Shown here: positions 17,823 through 26,184 of the stretch, piece by piece
Numbering within the stretch: the first letter of the stretch is position 1
Layout of the letters: each line of letters starts with the position of its first letter
Assembly: GCA_019359095.1 (NCBI GenBank)
Contig: JAHHHZ010000011.1
Coordinates: forward strand, 1-64,000
Direction of reading: 5' to 3'
Source: Pleurocapsa minor HA4230-MV1
GTDB taxonomy: Bacteria > Cyanobacteriota > Cyanobacteriia > Cyanobacteriales > Xenococcaceae
DNA length: 64,000 nucleotides
Made by a program: the position numbers and the translations under genes
Notes under the pieces: model-generated
The model's input: the letters and a program-made list of their open reading frames with translations, nothing else
Told to the model about the DNA's origin: nothing
Database searches by the model: none

Positions 17823-18773
17823 TTATAACTGATTCGATTTTGAAGTGGCACAAGGTTCCCCATGACATTGATTAACTTCTACCAATATATGAGTAAGAAA
17901 AGGTATACCCTGAAGCAAATTTTTATAATATTCGGGCGATCGCGGAAAATGGGTAATTAGAGAAATAGTCGCAGACCAACGATTTTCCCCGATATACCAA
18001 ACGTGCAGATCGGTAATTCGATTATCAGCATCAGCTTCGATCGCCGTCATGATATCTAACTTCGTCTGCTTATCAATCGACCCATCGAGCAAAATAGCAC
18101 CACTATCTCTAACTAAATCGTAAGCCCATTTAAAGATAACTCCCGCACCGACTAATCCCATAGCTGCATCTAACCAAATCCAGCCTAAATACTTGCCAGC
18201 AAATAGAGCAATAATTGCCAAAATAGAAGTTAATGCATCTGTAACCACATGAATATAAGCAGCTTTGAGGTTGCGATCGTGGTCATGATGATGGTCATGA
18301 TGATGATGGTCATGGTGATGATCGTCTTGCAACAACCAAGCACTGACCAAATTTACCAGTAAACCTAAAATAGCGATGACGATCGCTTGATTAAATTGAA
18401 TAGTAACAGGTTGAACAAAGCGAGTTATTGATTCAATGGCAATAGTCAAAGCCGTTACCCCTAAAACAACAGCACTGGTATAACCACCAAGAATAGTGAC
18501 TTTTCCTGTACCAAAGGTATACCTAGGGTTATGAGCATGACGACGAGCATAGCGGTAAGCAAACACGGCAATCCCAAACGCTGCTACATGAGTTGCCATG
18601 TGCCAACCGTCAGCAAGCAAAGCCATTGAACCGAAGAAACTTCCCGCGCCAATTTCCAACACCATCGTTACGGCTGTCAGCCACATTACTGTCGTGGTAT
18701 TTTTTTCAGCGCGATCGTGATTGACTGAAAAATCATGGTCATGCTGCCACTGTTCCAATGTATCCTTGTGCAT
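17823..18773 (-). CDS. dmeF: CDF-family Co2+/Ni2+ exporter DmeF-like
   Basis: Cation diffusion facilitators exchange divalent metal for protons across the inner membrane. The N terminus (MHKDTLEQWQHDHDF) and SMALLADGWHMATHVAAFGIAV fit DmeF-type Co/Ni exporters. Six membrane segments are visible (about 28-47, 52-70, 92-112, 128-147, 170-190, 196-215). The loop between TM4 and TM5 is a dense run of His and Asp (about 150-165), a cytosolic metal-binding loop, and HVVTDALTS supplies the TM5 site residues. The C-terminal domain is about 100 residues. No DmeR-type regulator gene is adjacent. Confidence 0.88.
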   Translation of the reverse strand: MHKDTLEQWQHDHDFSVNHDRAEKNTTTVMWLTAVTMVLEIGAGSFFGSMALLADGWHMATHVAAFGIAVFAYRYARRHAHNPRYTFGTGKVTILGGYTSAVVLGVTALTIAIESITRFVQPVTIQFNQAIVIAILGLLVNLVSAWLLQDDHHHDHHHHDHHHDHDRNLKAAYIHVVTDALTSILAIIALFAGKYLGWIWLDAAMGLVGAGVIFKWAYDLVRDSGAILLDGSIDKQTKLDIMTAIEADADNRITDLHVWYIGENRWSATISLITHFPRSPEYYKNLLQGIPFLTHILVEVNQCHGEPCATSKSNQL

Positions 18774-19164
18774 AAGAACGCTCCTGTTTAATTGCCTTAA
18801 ATAATTTTAAAAAAAATTAAGGTTATAGAATTAATATATAAACTTCTCGTGCCAAAAAATCGGTTAATAGTAACTTAAATTTTGCTAGGGCGATCGCTGG
18901 AGATGTTGATCCATTTCCTTATCCTTTTACTTCACCGCCTCCAAATAAACCGAGCAAGTATTTTTCTGCTGAAGTTTTTGGCTATTGCAATATTTTTTCA
19001 ATTGTGTTTTCATAAACCATGATTAAGATCTGATTTAAACCGCTTAATCAAATTTTAATCTAGGTTCTATAGACTCATCTCTATTCGCTTATTAGCAAAA
19101 CTTTTGATTAGTCTGCTAAGAGTTTTGGCTGCTTACAGAAGTATTAACCAATTAAATTATTAAC
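18774..19164. other. Divergent intergenic region with one candidate small ORF
   Basis: The 391 bases separate dmeF from the divergent sulfotransferase-like gene. On the minus strand, 18,927-19,013 encodes a 28-residue peptide with two cysteines (starting MKTQLKKYCNSQKL) upstream of dmeF. It could be a leader peptide or chance. The rest is AT-rich and I see no gene. Confidence 0.3.
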
Positions 19165-20340
19165 ATGTTATCTACACGACCATTTGAGAACTGTAGTAGT
19201 TTGTCACGGGAATTGGAATTAAGGAAACTTATTACAAGTAATCGGGTTTCAATTATTTATATTCATGGTACGGCTAGAAGTGGTTCAACAATCGCTGAGA
19301 TTGTTTTGAGTCAATTAGCTGATTTAACTATCCATCAACCTTTTCGTGGAATATTGCAAAAAGCTGGAGGACGGTTTCGAGCTACAAAGCTAGATTTTGA
19401 TGCTGATATTTACGATTCAGCTTGTGGTTTGATTGTTAAACAAATTAATCAATACTTGCAAACTAAACAAAAAATCACAGTAATTATTAAAGAATTAGCT
19501 GGTTTTTTTCAACCTTGCATTTGGCAAAGATGGTTAGAGATTCCTGACAAGTTTTTATTTACCATTCGAGAACCGCATATTCAATATATGTCTTGGTTAT
19601 CAGCTATGACTGATAAAGTTTTTCAAGGAGAAGGGAAATTCCAAGAAAACCGAGATTTTGTCATGAGTAAGGCGCAAATTACTGAAACTTCTGTTTTGTC
19701 TGCTGAGTGGGAAGGAACAACTATCAGCTGTAATCAGGTCGCTTGGAAGGCATTAGTTAGTAATTTTTATCAAGTCAAAAAAGAAATATCTAAAATATCT
19801 AGGATATCTAATAATAGCAAAAAAATAGCTATTTTAGACTTGGTATTGCTCAGATACAAACCAGAAATCGCGCTTGAGAATACTCTGAAAAAATTGGGTC
19901 TAGAATCAAAAATAAATTTAACTGGCTTGTCAAAAATAGAGTCAAAGATTTGGGATCTTAGAGACAAAAATCGTCCGATGGTACGTAAGGCAAATAATAG
20001 TAACGCCATAAATCCTTTAACTATAGGAGAAGCAGTTAGCTTAAATATTTTCCCAATTAAATCTCAGCAGCATATCAAAGAACTAATTCCTTTATATTTA
20101 GAGTTATTATCGGCTCCAGAGCAAGCCTATCTACCAAGTTTAGCAGAACTAGAAACAACAGAATTGATGGTAGTAAATCCTTTTCTTGCTTATGCGATCG
20201 CCTTATTCCATTTAAAAAATCAAGTACAAGTTAATAATTGGTTTCAAACCATTGCTAAAAATAAGTCAATCAAGATTGACAATTTTCAAGGTTCATTGGC
20301 GATCGCCAACAATTATTGGGAACAAGCTTCAAAAATTTAA
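19165..20340 (+). CDS. Sulfotransferase-like P-loop protein
   Basis: The N-terminal segment VSIIYIHGTARSGSTIAEIV (about 28-48) is the PAPS-binding P-loop of sulfotransferases (GxxRSGST), and FLFTIREPHIQYMSWLSAM matches the 3'-phosphate-binding Arg/Ser region. The family transfers sulfate from PAPS to sugars, lipids or small molecules; the acceptor here is unknown. At 391 residues it has an extra C-terminal part (about 280-391) of no recognised domain. The next gene starts 3 bases after the stop, so the two are almost certainly cotranscribed. Confidence 0.7.
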   Translation: MLSTRPFENCSSLSRELELRKLITSNRVSIIYIHGTARSGSTIAEIVLSQLADLTIHQPFRGILQKAGGRFRATKLDFDADIYDSACGLIVKQINQYLQTKQKITVIIKELAGFFQPCIWQRWLEIPDKFLFTIREPHIQYMSWLSAMTDKVFQGEGKFQENRDFVMSKAQITETSVLSAEWEGTTISCNQVAWKALVSNFYQVKKEISKISRISNNSKKIAILDLVLLRYKPEIALENTLKKLGLESKINLTGLSKIESKIWDLRDKNRPMVRKANNSNAINPLTIGEAVSLNIFPIKSQQHIKELIPLYLELLSAPEQAYLPSLAELETTELMVVNPFLAYAIALFHLKNQVQVNNWFQTIAKNKSIKIDNFQGSLAIANNYWEQASKI

Positions 20341-20343
20341 CTC

Positions 20344-21567
20344 ATGAAGAATATTTTAATCATTGGTGTTGGATCTATTGGTGCTTTGATGGGTGCTGCT
20401 TTAGTTAAAGCTGGGTTGAAAATTACCTTTGCGGGCAAACCAAATAGTAGTTACACTCAAACAATCAAAAAACAAGGTTTGCACCTATACTATGCTAACG
20501 GAGAAAGTTTGTGGATTTCTGCTCTGCATCCTCAAGTCAGATTTGTCGATACGTCAACGGATCTAAAGCAAAAGTTCGACATAATTATTGTTGCTCTTAA
20601 AAGCAATTACTTAACCGAAGTTATCTCTTATATTCATGCACACTCTACTCCAGAAACAATATTAATTCATGCTCAAAATGGGATACCCTACTGGTGGTTT
20701 AATTGCGATCGCTATCTAACTTCTCTGAGTAAAAATATATTTAATGACTTAAATTCTCGTCACTTAAATACTGTCGATCCCAATGGCAAATTGTATCAAA
20801 ACCTAAATCAATTTAGATCTATTGGCTGTGTAGTTAAAGCACCCTGCCAAAGAACTTTAGAAGGAAAAATAATTGTCAGAAAAATACCTCAGTTAATCTT
20901 AGGTTCAACTAAAAAAGATGGTAATTATCAACAGCAAGAAATAATTCAATATCTGTGCAATCTATTTTCCCAATCGGGAATCAAAGCTAGCTACACTAAT
21001 GAAATACGCATTGCGGTATGCAATAAATTGGCTATTAATCTGACTACCAATGTTTTTTCGGCGTTGACAGGTAAAGTTATTGCTGAGTTGACTGCTAATT
21101 CTTCGATCAATAGTTTAATTAAGACTGTGATTGCTGAGATGCGTCATATTTTTAGTTGTTATGGCATCCCTTTAGCAGAATTACCAACAGAAGCAAAAAT
21201 TTATGCTTATATTAAAACTCCAGGTAGCCAGAGTCATCTTCCTTCTCTGGCTCAAGATTTTGCTCAGCATAAACTAGGGGAAGTCAGTTTAATTACGGCT
21301 CCAGTCGAAATGGCAGAAATCGCTAACTTGGAAACACCGATTCTTAAAAGTTTGAGTGGGCTATTGCAGTTAGCTCAAATCTATAGTTTGAACTCTAAAG
21401 GAAAATCTCACATTCTTACCTTAGATAGCGATTCTAGCAGCTGTAGCTTAACAGAAGAAGTTCTTCGTGAAAGTGTAATTATTAAGAAAAATCAGATGCC
21501 TAATCAAATGCCTAATTCATTATTGAATCAGCTACTTCAAGTTAATCCATTAGCTCTTAGTCAATGA
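20344..21567 (+). CDS. Ketopantoate reductase-like (PanE/ApbA family) oxidoreductase
   Basis: The N-terminal Rossmann motif is IIGVGSIGALMGAALVKAG (about 5-23), with VALKSNYLTEV and ILIHAQNGI as the usual PanE strand ends, and a C-terminal helical domain with KLAINLTTNVFSALTG. PanE reduces ketopantoate to pantoate with NADPH, but distant family members act on other 2-oxo acids. Three features argue against housekeeping PanE: 407 residues instead of about 300, an inserted stretch around residues 120-150, and the context (sulfotransferase before, dicarboxylate-type transporter after). The tail has a MPNQMPN-type repeat. Confidence 0.72.
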   Translation: MKNILIIGVGSIGALMGAALVKAGLKITFAGKPNSSYTQTIKKQGLHLYYANGESLWISALHPQVRFVDTSTDLKQKFDIIIVALKSNYLTEVISYIHAHSTPETILIHAQNGIPYWWFNCDRYLTSLSKNIFNDLNSRHLNTVDPNGKLYQNLNQFRSIGCVVKAPCQRTLEGKIIVRKIPQLILGSTKKDGNYQQQEIIQYLCNLFSQSGIKASYTNEIRIAVCNKLAINLTTNVFSALTGKVIAELTANSSINSLIKTVIAEMRHIFSCYGIPLAELPTEAKIYAYIKTPGSQSHLPSLAQDFAQHKLGEVSLITAPVEMAEIANLETPILKSLSGLLQLAQIYSLNSKGKSHILTLDSDSSSCSLTEEVLRESVIIKKNQMPNQMPNSLLNQLLQVNPLALSQ

Positions 21568-21625
21568 TATGGTAGCTAACAGATTTGAGCAGCTAAGGTA
21601 AATAGAGAGTTGAAAAATTGAAGTA

Positions 21626-23206
21626 GTGACAAAAATTGTAACGAGTTTAAAAAACAAAAAAAACATAAGTAGTCATCAATCGTCTGTTGTCAATTATTCA
21701 TTCCAACTTAAGCAGCATTCTCCAGTTAAATATTTAATCTTTATTTTACCTAGTCTGATCTGGTTGACTTGTCGCCGACTAGGATTAACGAAGATTGCAC
21801 AAAGGATTAATAAATCTTGGTTTTTGCCGTTGCTGGTTGGCAGTATTATTTGGTATCTACCCGCTCCTACGGGAGTAGATCGACAAGCATGGCATTTGTT
21901 GGCTATTTTTTTGGCAACTGTCATCAGCTTTATCACTAAACCGATGCCTATCGGCGCTGTATCAATGATTGCTTTAACCCTCTGCGTTCTTAGCAATACT
22001 TTAACTCTTGAGCAAGGATTAAGTGGCTTTAGTGATAAAACTGTATGGTTGACTGTTAGTTCTTATCTTGTTGCCAGAGCAATTATTAAAACTGGTTTAG
22101 GCACACGCATTGCCTATATATTTATCACTCTATTTGGCAAAAATACTTTGCTAGTAAGTTACGGTCTATTAATGACGGATGTAATCCTATCTACTGCAAT
22201 GCCTAGCGGAAATTCTCGAGGTGGTGGGGTGATTTTTCCGATTGTAAAATCTTTATCGACATCTTATGATAGCGATCCTCGAGATGGTACTGAACGTAAA
22301 ATCGGTGCTTTCTTAATGACAACTTCTTTTCAAGGAACTCAAATTACGACTTCGTTGTTTTTAACAGCGATGGTAGCCAACCCATTAATGGCAGAATTAG
22401 CAGAAAAAATTGCAGGTGTAGAATTAGATTGGCTAACTTGGGCTTGGGCTGCTTCAGTACCTGGATTCCTTAGCTTGTTAGTTATGCCTTTGATAGTTTT
22501 TTGGTTTTATCCTCCAGAACTTAAATCTACTCCAGAAGCTCCGAAACTAGCCCAAGCAAAGCTACGTGCCATGGGCAAACTCAATCAGCAAGAATGGTCA
22601 ATGGTGGGAATATTTTTAGTGGTGCTGTTACTTTGGGGATGTGGTAAGCAACTTTGGGGCATAGAAAGCGTTACTACGGGTTTGTTGGGAATTGTTTTGC
22701 TGTTAGTTGCTGGAGTATTAACTTGGAAAGATATTATCCAGGAACAAAAAACCTGGGATATATTTATTTGGTTTTCTATTTTGTTAATGATGGCGACTTT
22801 CTTAAGCGAGTTTGGTTTGTTTGATTGGGCAACCAATGAAGTTGGCAGTGCCATTAAACACTTATGGTGGCAAGCAGCTTTTGCCTGCTTAATCATAGTT
22901 TATTTTTACAGCGGCTACTTTTTTGCCAGTAAAGCAGCCCTTGCTAATACGACTTATCCTGCCTTCTTATCTGTGGCGATTTCTTTAGGGGTGTCACCGA
23001 CCTATTCTGCCTTGGTTTTGGCTTTTTTAGTTAGCCTATCGGGTTGCTTAACTCATTATGGAACTGCGGTTGCGCCAATTTATTTTGGCGCAGGATATGT
23101 TGATGCTGGTACTTGGTGCAGACTGGGATTTATTCTCAGCCTGGCTTATTTATTTATTTGGACTGTGATTGGGGGCTGGTGGTGGCAGTTGACGGGTTTG
23201 ATTTAG
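21626..23206 (+). CDS. DASS/SLC13-type anion transporter (DIT1-like)
   Basis: A 526-residue protein with about 12 hydrophobic segments. The VSSYLVARAIIKTGLGTRIA, MPSGNSRGGGVIFPIVKSL and SLSGCLTHYGTAVAPIYFGA blocks are those of the divalent anion:Na+ symporter family, in particular the 2-oxoglutarate/malate translocator subgroup. It probably carries dicarboxylates or a sulfonated or sulfated anion across the plasma membrane. The start is GTG. It is the third gene of a co-directional set beginning with the sulfotransferase-like gene, 58 bases after the reductase. Its last 53 bases overlap the end of the convergent gene. Confidence 0.82.
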   Translation: MTKIVTSLKNKKNISSHQSSVVNYSFQLKQHSPVKYLIFILPSLIWLTCRRLGLTKIAQRINKSWFLPLLVGSIIWYLPAPTGVDRQAWHLLAIFLATVISFITKPMPIGAVSMIALTLCVLSNTLTLEQGLSGFSDKTVWLTVSSYLVARAIIKTGLGTRIAYIFITLFGKNTLLVSYGLLMTDVILSTAMPSGNSRGGGVIFPIVKSLSTSYDSDPRDGTERKIGAFLMTTSFQGTQITTSLFLTAMVANPLMAELAEKIAGVELDWLTWAWAASVPGFLSLLVMPLIVFWFYPPELKSTPEAPKLAQAKLRAMGKLNQQEWSMVGIFLVVLLLWGCGKQLWGIESVTTGLLGIVLLLVAGVLTWKDIIQEQKTWDIFIWFSILLMMATFLSEFGLFDWATNEVGSAIKHLWWQAAFACLIIVYFYSGYFFASKAALANTTYPAFLSVAISLGVSPTYSALVLAFLVSLSGCLTHYGTAVAPIYFGAGYVDAGTWCRLGFILSLAYLFIWTVIGGWWWQLTGLI

Positions 23207-24617
23207 TCGAAAGAAGATCGTTTTCGTCCAAAGGGACAAAGTCATAACCTGTTCCCGACTTGTTTCCTGGCTGAATTTTAATCATAGTTCCTTTTAAATT
23301 GCGATCGCCTGAAGGTAAAAAGCTAATATCTGTAGTTGCTCCTTGAGCAGTAAATTCGGGATTAGCTAACACTTGCTGCAATTGCTCTCTTTTTTGACTG
23401 GAAGCCATCCCCGTCGAGATCGTTTTGGTAGCATCATAAGCCATTGCCGTACGCCAATTAACGGAACCTCCCCATAGTTTTTCGGCATTTTCGGTAAAGC
23501 TATTTTTTGCTTGGGGGGGATACCAAGGTACAGTTAACACCATACCATTGACATCATTTTGTCCTTGTTTAAGAGTTGGATAGGTATTCAAAGAATGATT
23601 ACCCAACAGAGTTAAACGATCGTCATTGGCTGCTGCTATGTCTAGTGCCTTGTCTACCTTGCGTACCGAAGGTGCCAGTAATAAAGCATCTGCACCACTA
23701 CTAATAGCTTGGGAAGGAATGTCAGTGGGGTTGAAATTGGCAGCAGAAAGATCGCAGTTGACAGAATTGACCTTCGCACCGTAATCGTATACGGCCCAGG
23801 TAAAATTCTCTTTAAACGAAACACTAGCCTCTGCATCAGAATCGACACAAATAGCAATATTGGTCTTACCCGCCGTATTTACTGCATAATTAGCTAGGCT
23901 ATCAGCCAAATCTCTGGTACTAGGAATAGTACGGAAAATATGATTGCCGATTGTCGATAAAGCCTCTGCCGAACTGCTTGGGGTAACCATAACTACCCCC
24001 GCTGTTTCGTAGATGGGAGCAGCAGCAATGGAAGCATCACTGCCTACATGTCCGACCACAGCTGAGATTTTTTTATCCTTAACAAAGACATTGGCAATTT
24101 CGCGAGCAAGCTCAGGACTATTGTCATCGTTGGCAATCTCCAACATCAATAGTTTACCGTTGATCCCACCATTATTGTTAATTTCCGTTTGATTTTGAGC
24201 TACACCCCGCAAAATCTCTTCGGCTACTCCCAAATCTCCGCCGATGGGAACACTTACCCCAATTCGATAAGGATTTTTAGTTTTTGCTGCTATGGTGTTA
24301 CTCAAATAAATTCGAGTTTCGGGATCATTGCGATCGCTTTTTAAAGCCGAGCTAAAATCTTCTTGAGCAGCAACATAATCTCCTCGATCAAATGCAATAA
24401 CTCCTTCTTGCTTTGCTGAATTACTATGGGCAGTAACTAATATTTTATCGCCTAAACTAACTCTTTTCTCAATGGCATTTTTGCCTCCTGGCACGGTAGT
24501 CGGAGATTCTCGATGGGTAATCCAATAAACTGTAGGCCCAAAAACGCATAAAATAACAGCATATAAAATAAGCAAAAAGTATCGTTGATTAATATTTATT
24601 GGTTGATTAAACATCAT
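23154..24617 (-). CDS. Membrane-anchored TPR plus branched-chain-type substrate-binding protein
   Basis: An N-terminal membrane segment (about 13-34) is followed by a short TPR-like helix pair (AFDRGDYVAAQEDFSSALKS, about 75-110) and a periplasmic binding fold of the LivJ/Peripla_BP_6 type (about 115-460: IGVSVPIGGDLGVAEEILRG, AVVGHVGSDASIAAAPIYE, MVTPSSSAEALS). Such binding domains sense amino acids or other small ligands. No ABC permease genes are adjacent, so a sensor or regulator role is plausible. It is paralogous to the 466-residue protein at 52,843. The Ser/Thr/Pro tail is low complexity. Confidence 0.8.
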   Translation of the reverse strand: MMFNQPININQRYFLLILYAVILCVFGPTVYWITHRESPTTVPGGKNAIEKRVSLGDKILVTAHSNSAKQEGVIAFDRGDYVAAQEDFSSALKSDRNDPETRIYLSNTIAAKTKNPYRIGVSVPIGGDLGVAEEILRGVAQNQTEINNNGGINGKLLMLEIANDDNSPELAREIANVFVKDKKISAVVGHVGSDASIAAAPIYETAGVVMVTPSSSAEALSTIGNHIFRTIPSTRDLADSLANYAVNTAGKTNIAICVDSDAEASVSFKENFTWAVYDYGAKVNSVNCDLSAANFNPTDIPSQAISSGADALLLAPSVRKVDKALDIAAANDDRLTLLGNHSLNTYPTLKQGQNDVNGMVLTVPWYPPQAKNSFTENAEKLWGGSVNWRTAMAYDATKTISTGMASSQKREQLQQVLANPEFTAQGATTDISFLPSGDRNLKGTMIKIQPGNKSGTGYDFVPLDENDLLSTKSNPSTATTSPQSQSK

Positions 24618-25147
24618 AAGATAATGGCAAGAAGAACATTAAAAAGCAACTATTTTAAATTTAAAACAATTACATAGACACTTTATTTTTTAAGCTTAAA
24701 AATGCTGTCTGATAAGGATAATATGCAACTTGTGTTGACAAATTTAAACCGTAAACTTTATTAACTTCACTACTTTTAGTTAAGAAACTATCTAAAGTTT
24801 ATTACAGCTAGATTAATTTTTTAAATTTACCCCTAAATGTACTTAAGAAACAACCGCAATTTCCCCTAAAGCAATTTTTATTAAGTTTATTTTGTTTTTG
24901 TAATTTTACGTAGATACTATTTCTATTGAAAGATTAATGATCGAGCTTGATTTACCTAATTTTCTCGATTTTAATAAGTTGTTAGTACCTACTTAAAATT
25001 ACTGAGCTAATTTTAAAATTGTAATAAATTATAAAATAAATCATAAGTTTATTAAGATCGAGAGCATAATGCTCAAAATAAAAGCTCAATATAAGCGTCA
25101 TAATAGCACAATAGCTTTAAACAGTCGAGAATTTCTTAACTTAAAAT
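24618..25147. other. Intergenic region, no gene seen
   Basis: The 530 bases are very AT-rich and lie between two minus-strand genes. There are no open frames of note, RNA genes or clear repeats. The part next to 24,618 should hold the promoter of the binding-protein gene. Confidence 0.4.
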
Positions 25148-25948
25148 TTATATTGATAATAATTCCCAAATAACTGAATTAACTTTAGCTTCAGTTTTCA
25201 GCAGTCTAATAATTTCTTGAGAGTCAGATAAACCTAACTCATTACCTTGAGTTGTAAAATTAAATTTAATTTCAACTTCTACTTCCCCTGATTGAGTTTT
25301 ATTGAGGGCATTTTTGCTTTGTATTCCAATTAAAGTTAAATTGTGTTTTCGGGCAAATTGGCCAATTATCTCAAAAACTTCGGCTTCAGTTGCCGACAAG
25401 CAAATTAGGTAACAGCAATATTCATAATTATGCTGATTATTGTGCTTAAGGGCTAAATCAGCTTTATTTATCGTCACTTCTCCATTGATCAGTTTTACGT
25501 TATCTGGAGACAAAGATTGAGGATTGTTATTTCGCTGCTGTTTAAAAACTTCTTCTAATGGTTTTGAGAGTAAATTAGCGCCGATTATTGCAACAGTAGA
25601 TAAATATGCCGGCACTAAAAAACCCGAACCTACCAAAGCGCCTATTGCCGCAGCACACCAGATAGTTGCTGCGGTATTAAGTCCTTTGACAGTTCCTCCA
25701 TCGCGCAAAATCACGCCACCACCTAAAAAACCAACTCCAGACACTATTTGGGCTGCAATTCTGGTAGGGCTGGCATCACCAGGAGTCATAATCGAGAGCA
25801 TGGTAAACATTGCCGAACCCAAAGTTACCAGCACATTTGTTTTTAATACAGCTCTTTTTTTAAGCCACTGTCTTTCAATTCCAATACCTACCGCCAAGAA
25901 AAATCCTATCAGCAGACGAAATGCAAAGGTCGTCCAAGTTAAAGTCAT
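25148..25948 (-). CDS. MgtC/SapB family membrane protein
   Basis: MgtC-like proteins are inner-membrane proteins linked to Mg2+ limitation and ATP homeostasis. The family signature is clear: FLAVGIGIERQWLKKRAVLK, SGVGFLGGGVILRDGGTVKG, LNTAATIWCAAAIGALVGSG. Five membrane segments occupy residues 1-150, and the cytosolic C-terminal part (about 170-266) has the ACT-like fold usual for longer members. I cannot assign a substrate, and cyanobacterial members are uncharacterised. Confidence 0.9.
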   Translation of the reverse strand: MTLTWTTFAFRLLIGFFLAVGIGIERQWLKKRAVLKTNVLVTLGSAMFTMLSIMTPGDASPTRIAAQIVSGVGFLGGGVILRDGGTVKGLNTAATIWCAAAIGALVGSGFLVPAYLSTVAIIGANLLSKPLEEVFKQQRNNNPQSLSPDNVKLINGEVTINKADLALKHNNQHNYEYCCYLICLSATEAEVFEIIGQFARKHNLTLIGIQSKNALNKTQSGEVEVEIKFNFTTQGNELGLSDSQEIIRLLKTEAKVNSVIWELLSI

Positions 25949-26184
25949 ATTGAGATGCTACGAATGATTTCTAATCTGAGATTATCTATGGACTAAGCTG
26001 GTAAGCAATTCAAATCAGAGTCATTGGTTGAAGTTGATCTAGCTGACATAGACCAATCGATCAAAGCATATGTGGTTTAAGAGAAGATTAAAATTGAAAA
26101 ATAATCAAAAATTAAAATAAAAGCGATCGCCTTTTAGAAAAGCGATCGCTCTAGATCTGATCGAATAAGAGTATTCACTAACAA

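Noticed and set aside
24618-25147. Possible small gene in the AT-rich gap
   Set aside because: Frequent stops in all frames and no conserved-looking peptide.
25524-25967. Plus-strand frame of 147 codons over mgtC
   Set aside because: It mirrors the MgtC coding strand, which has clear family motifs; the plus-strand product resembles nothing.
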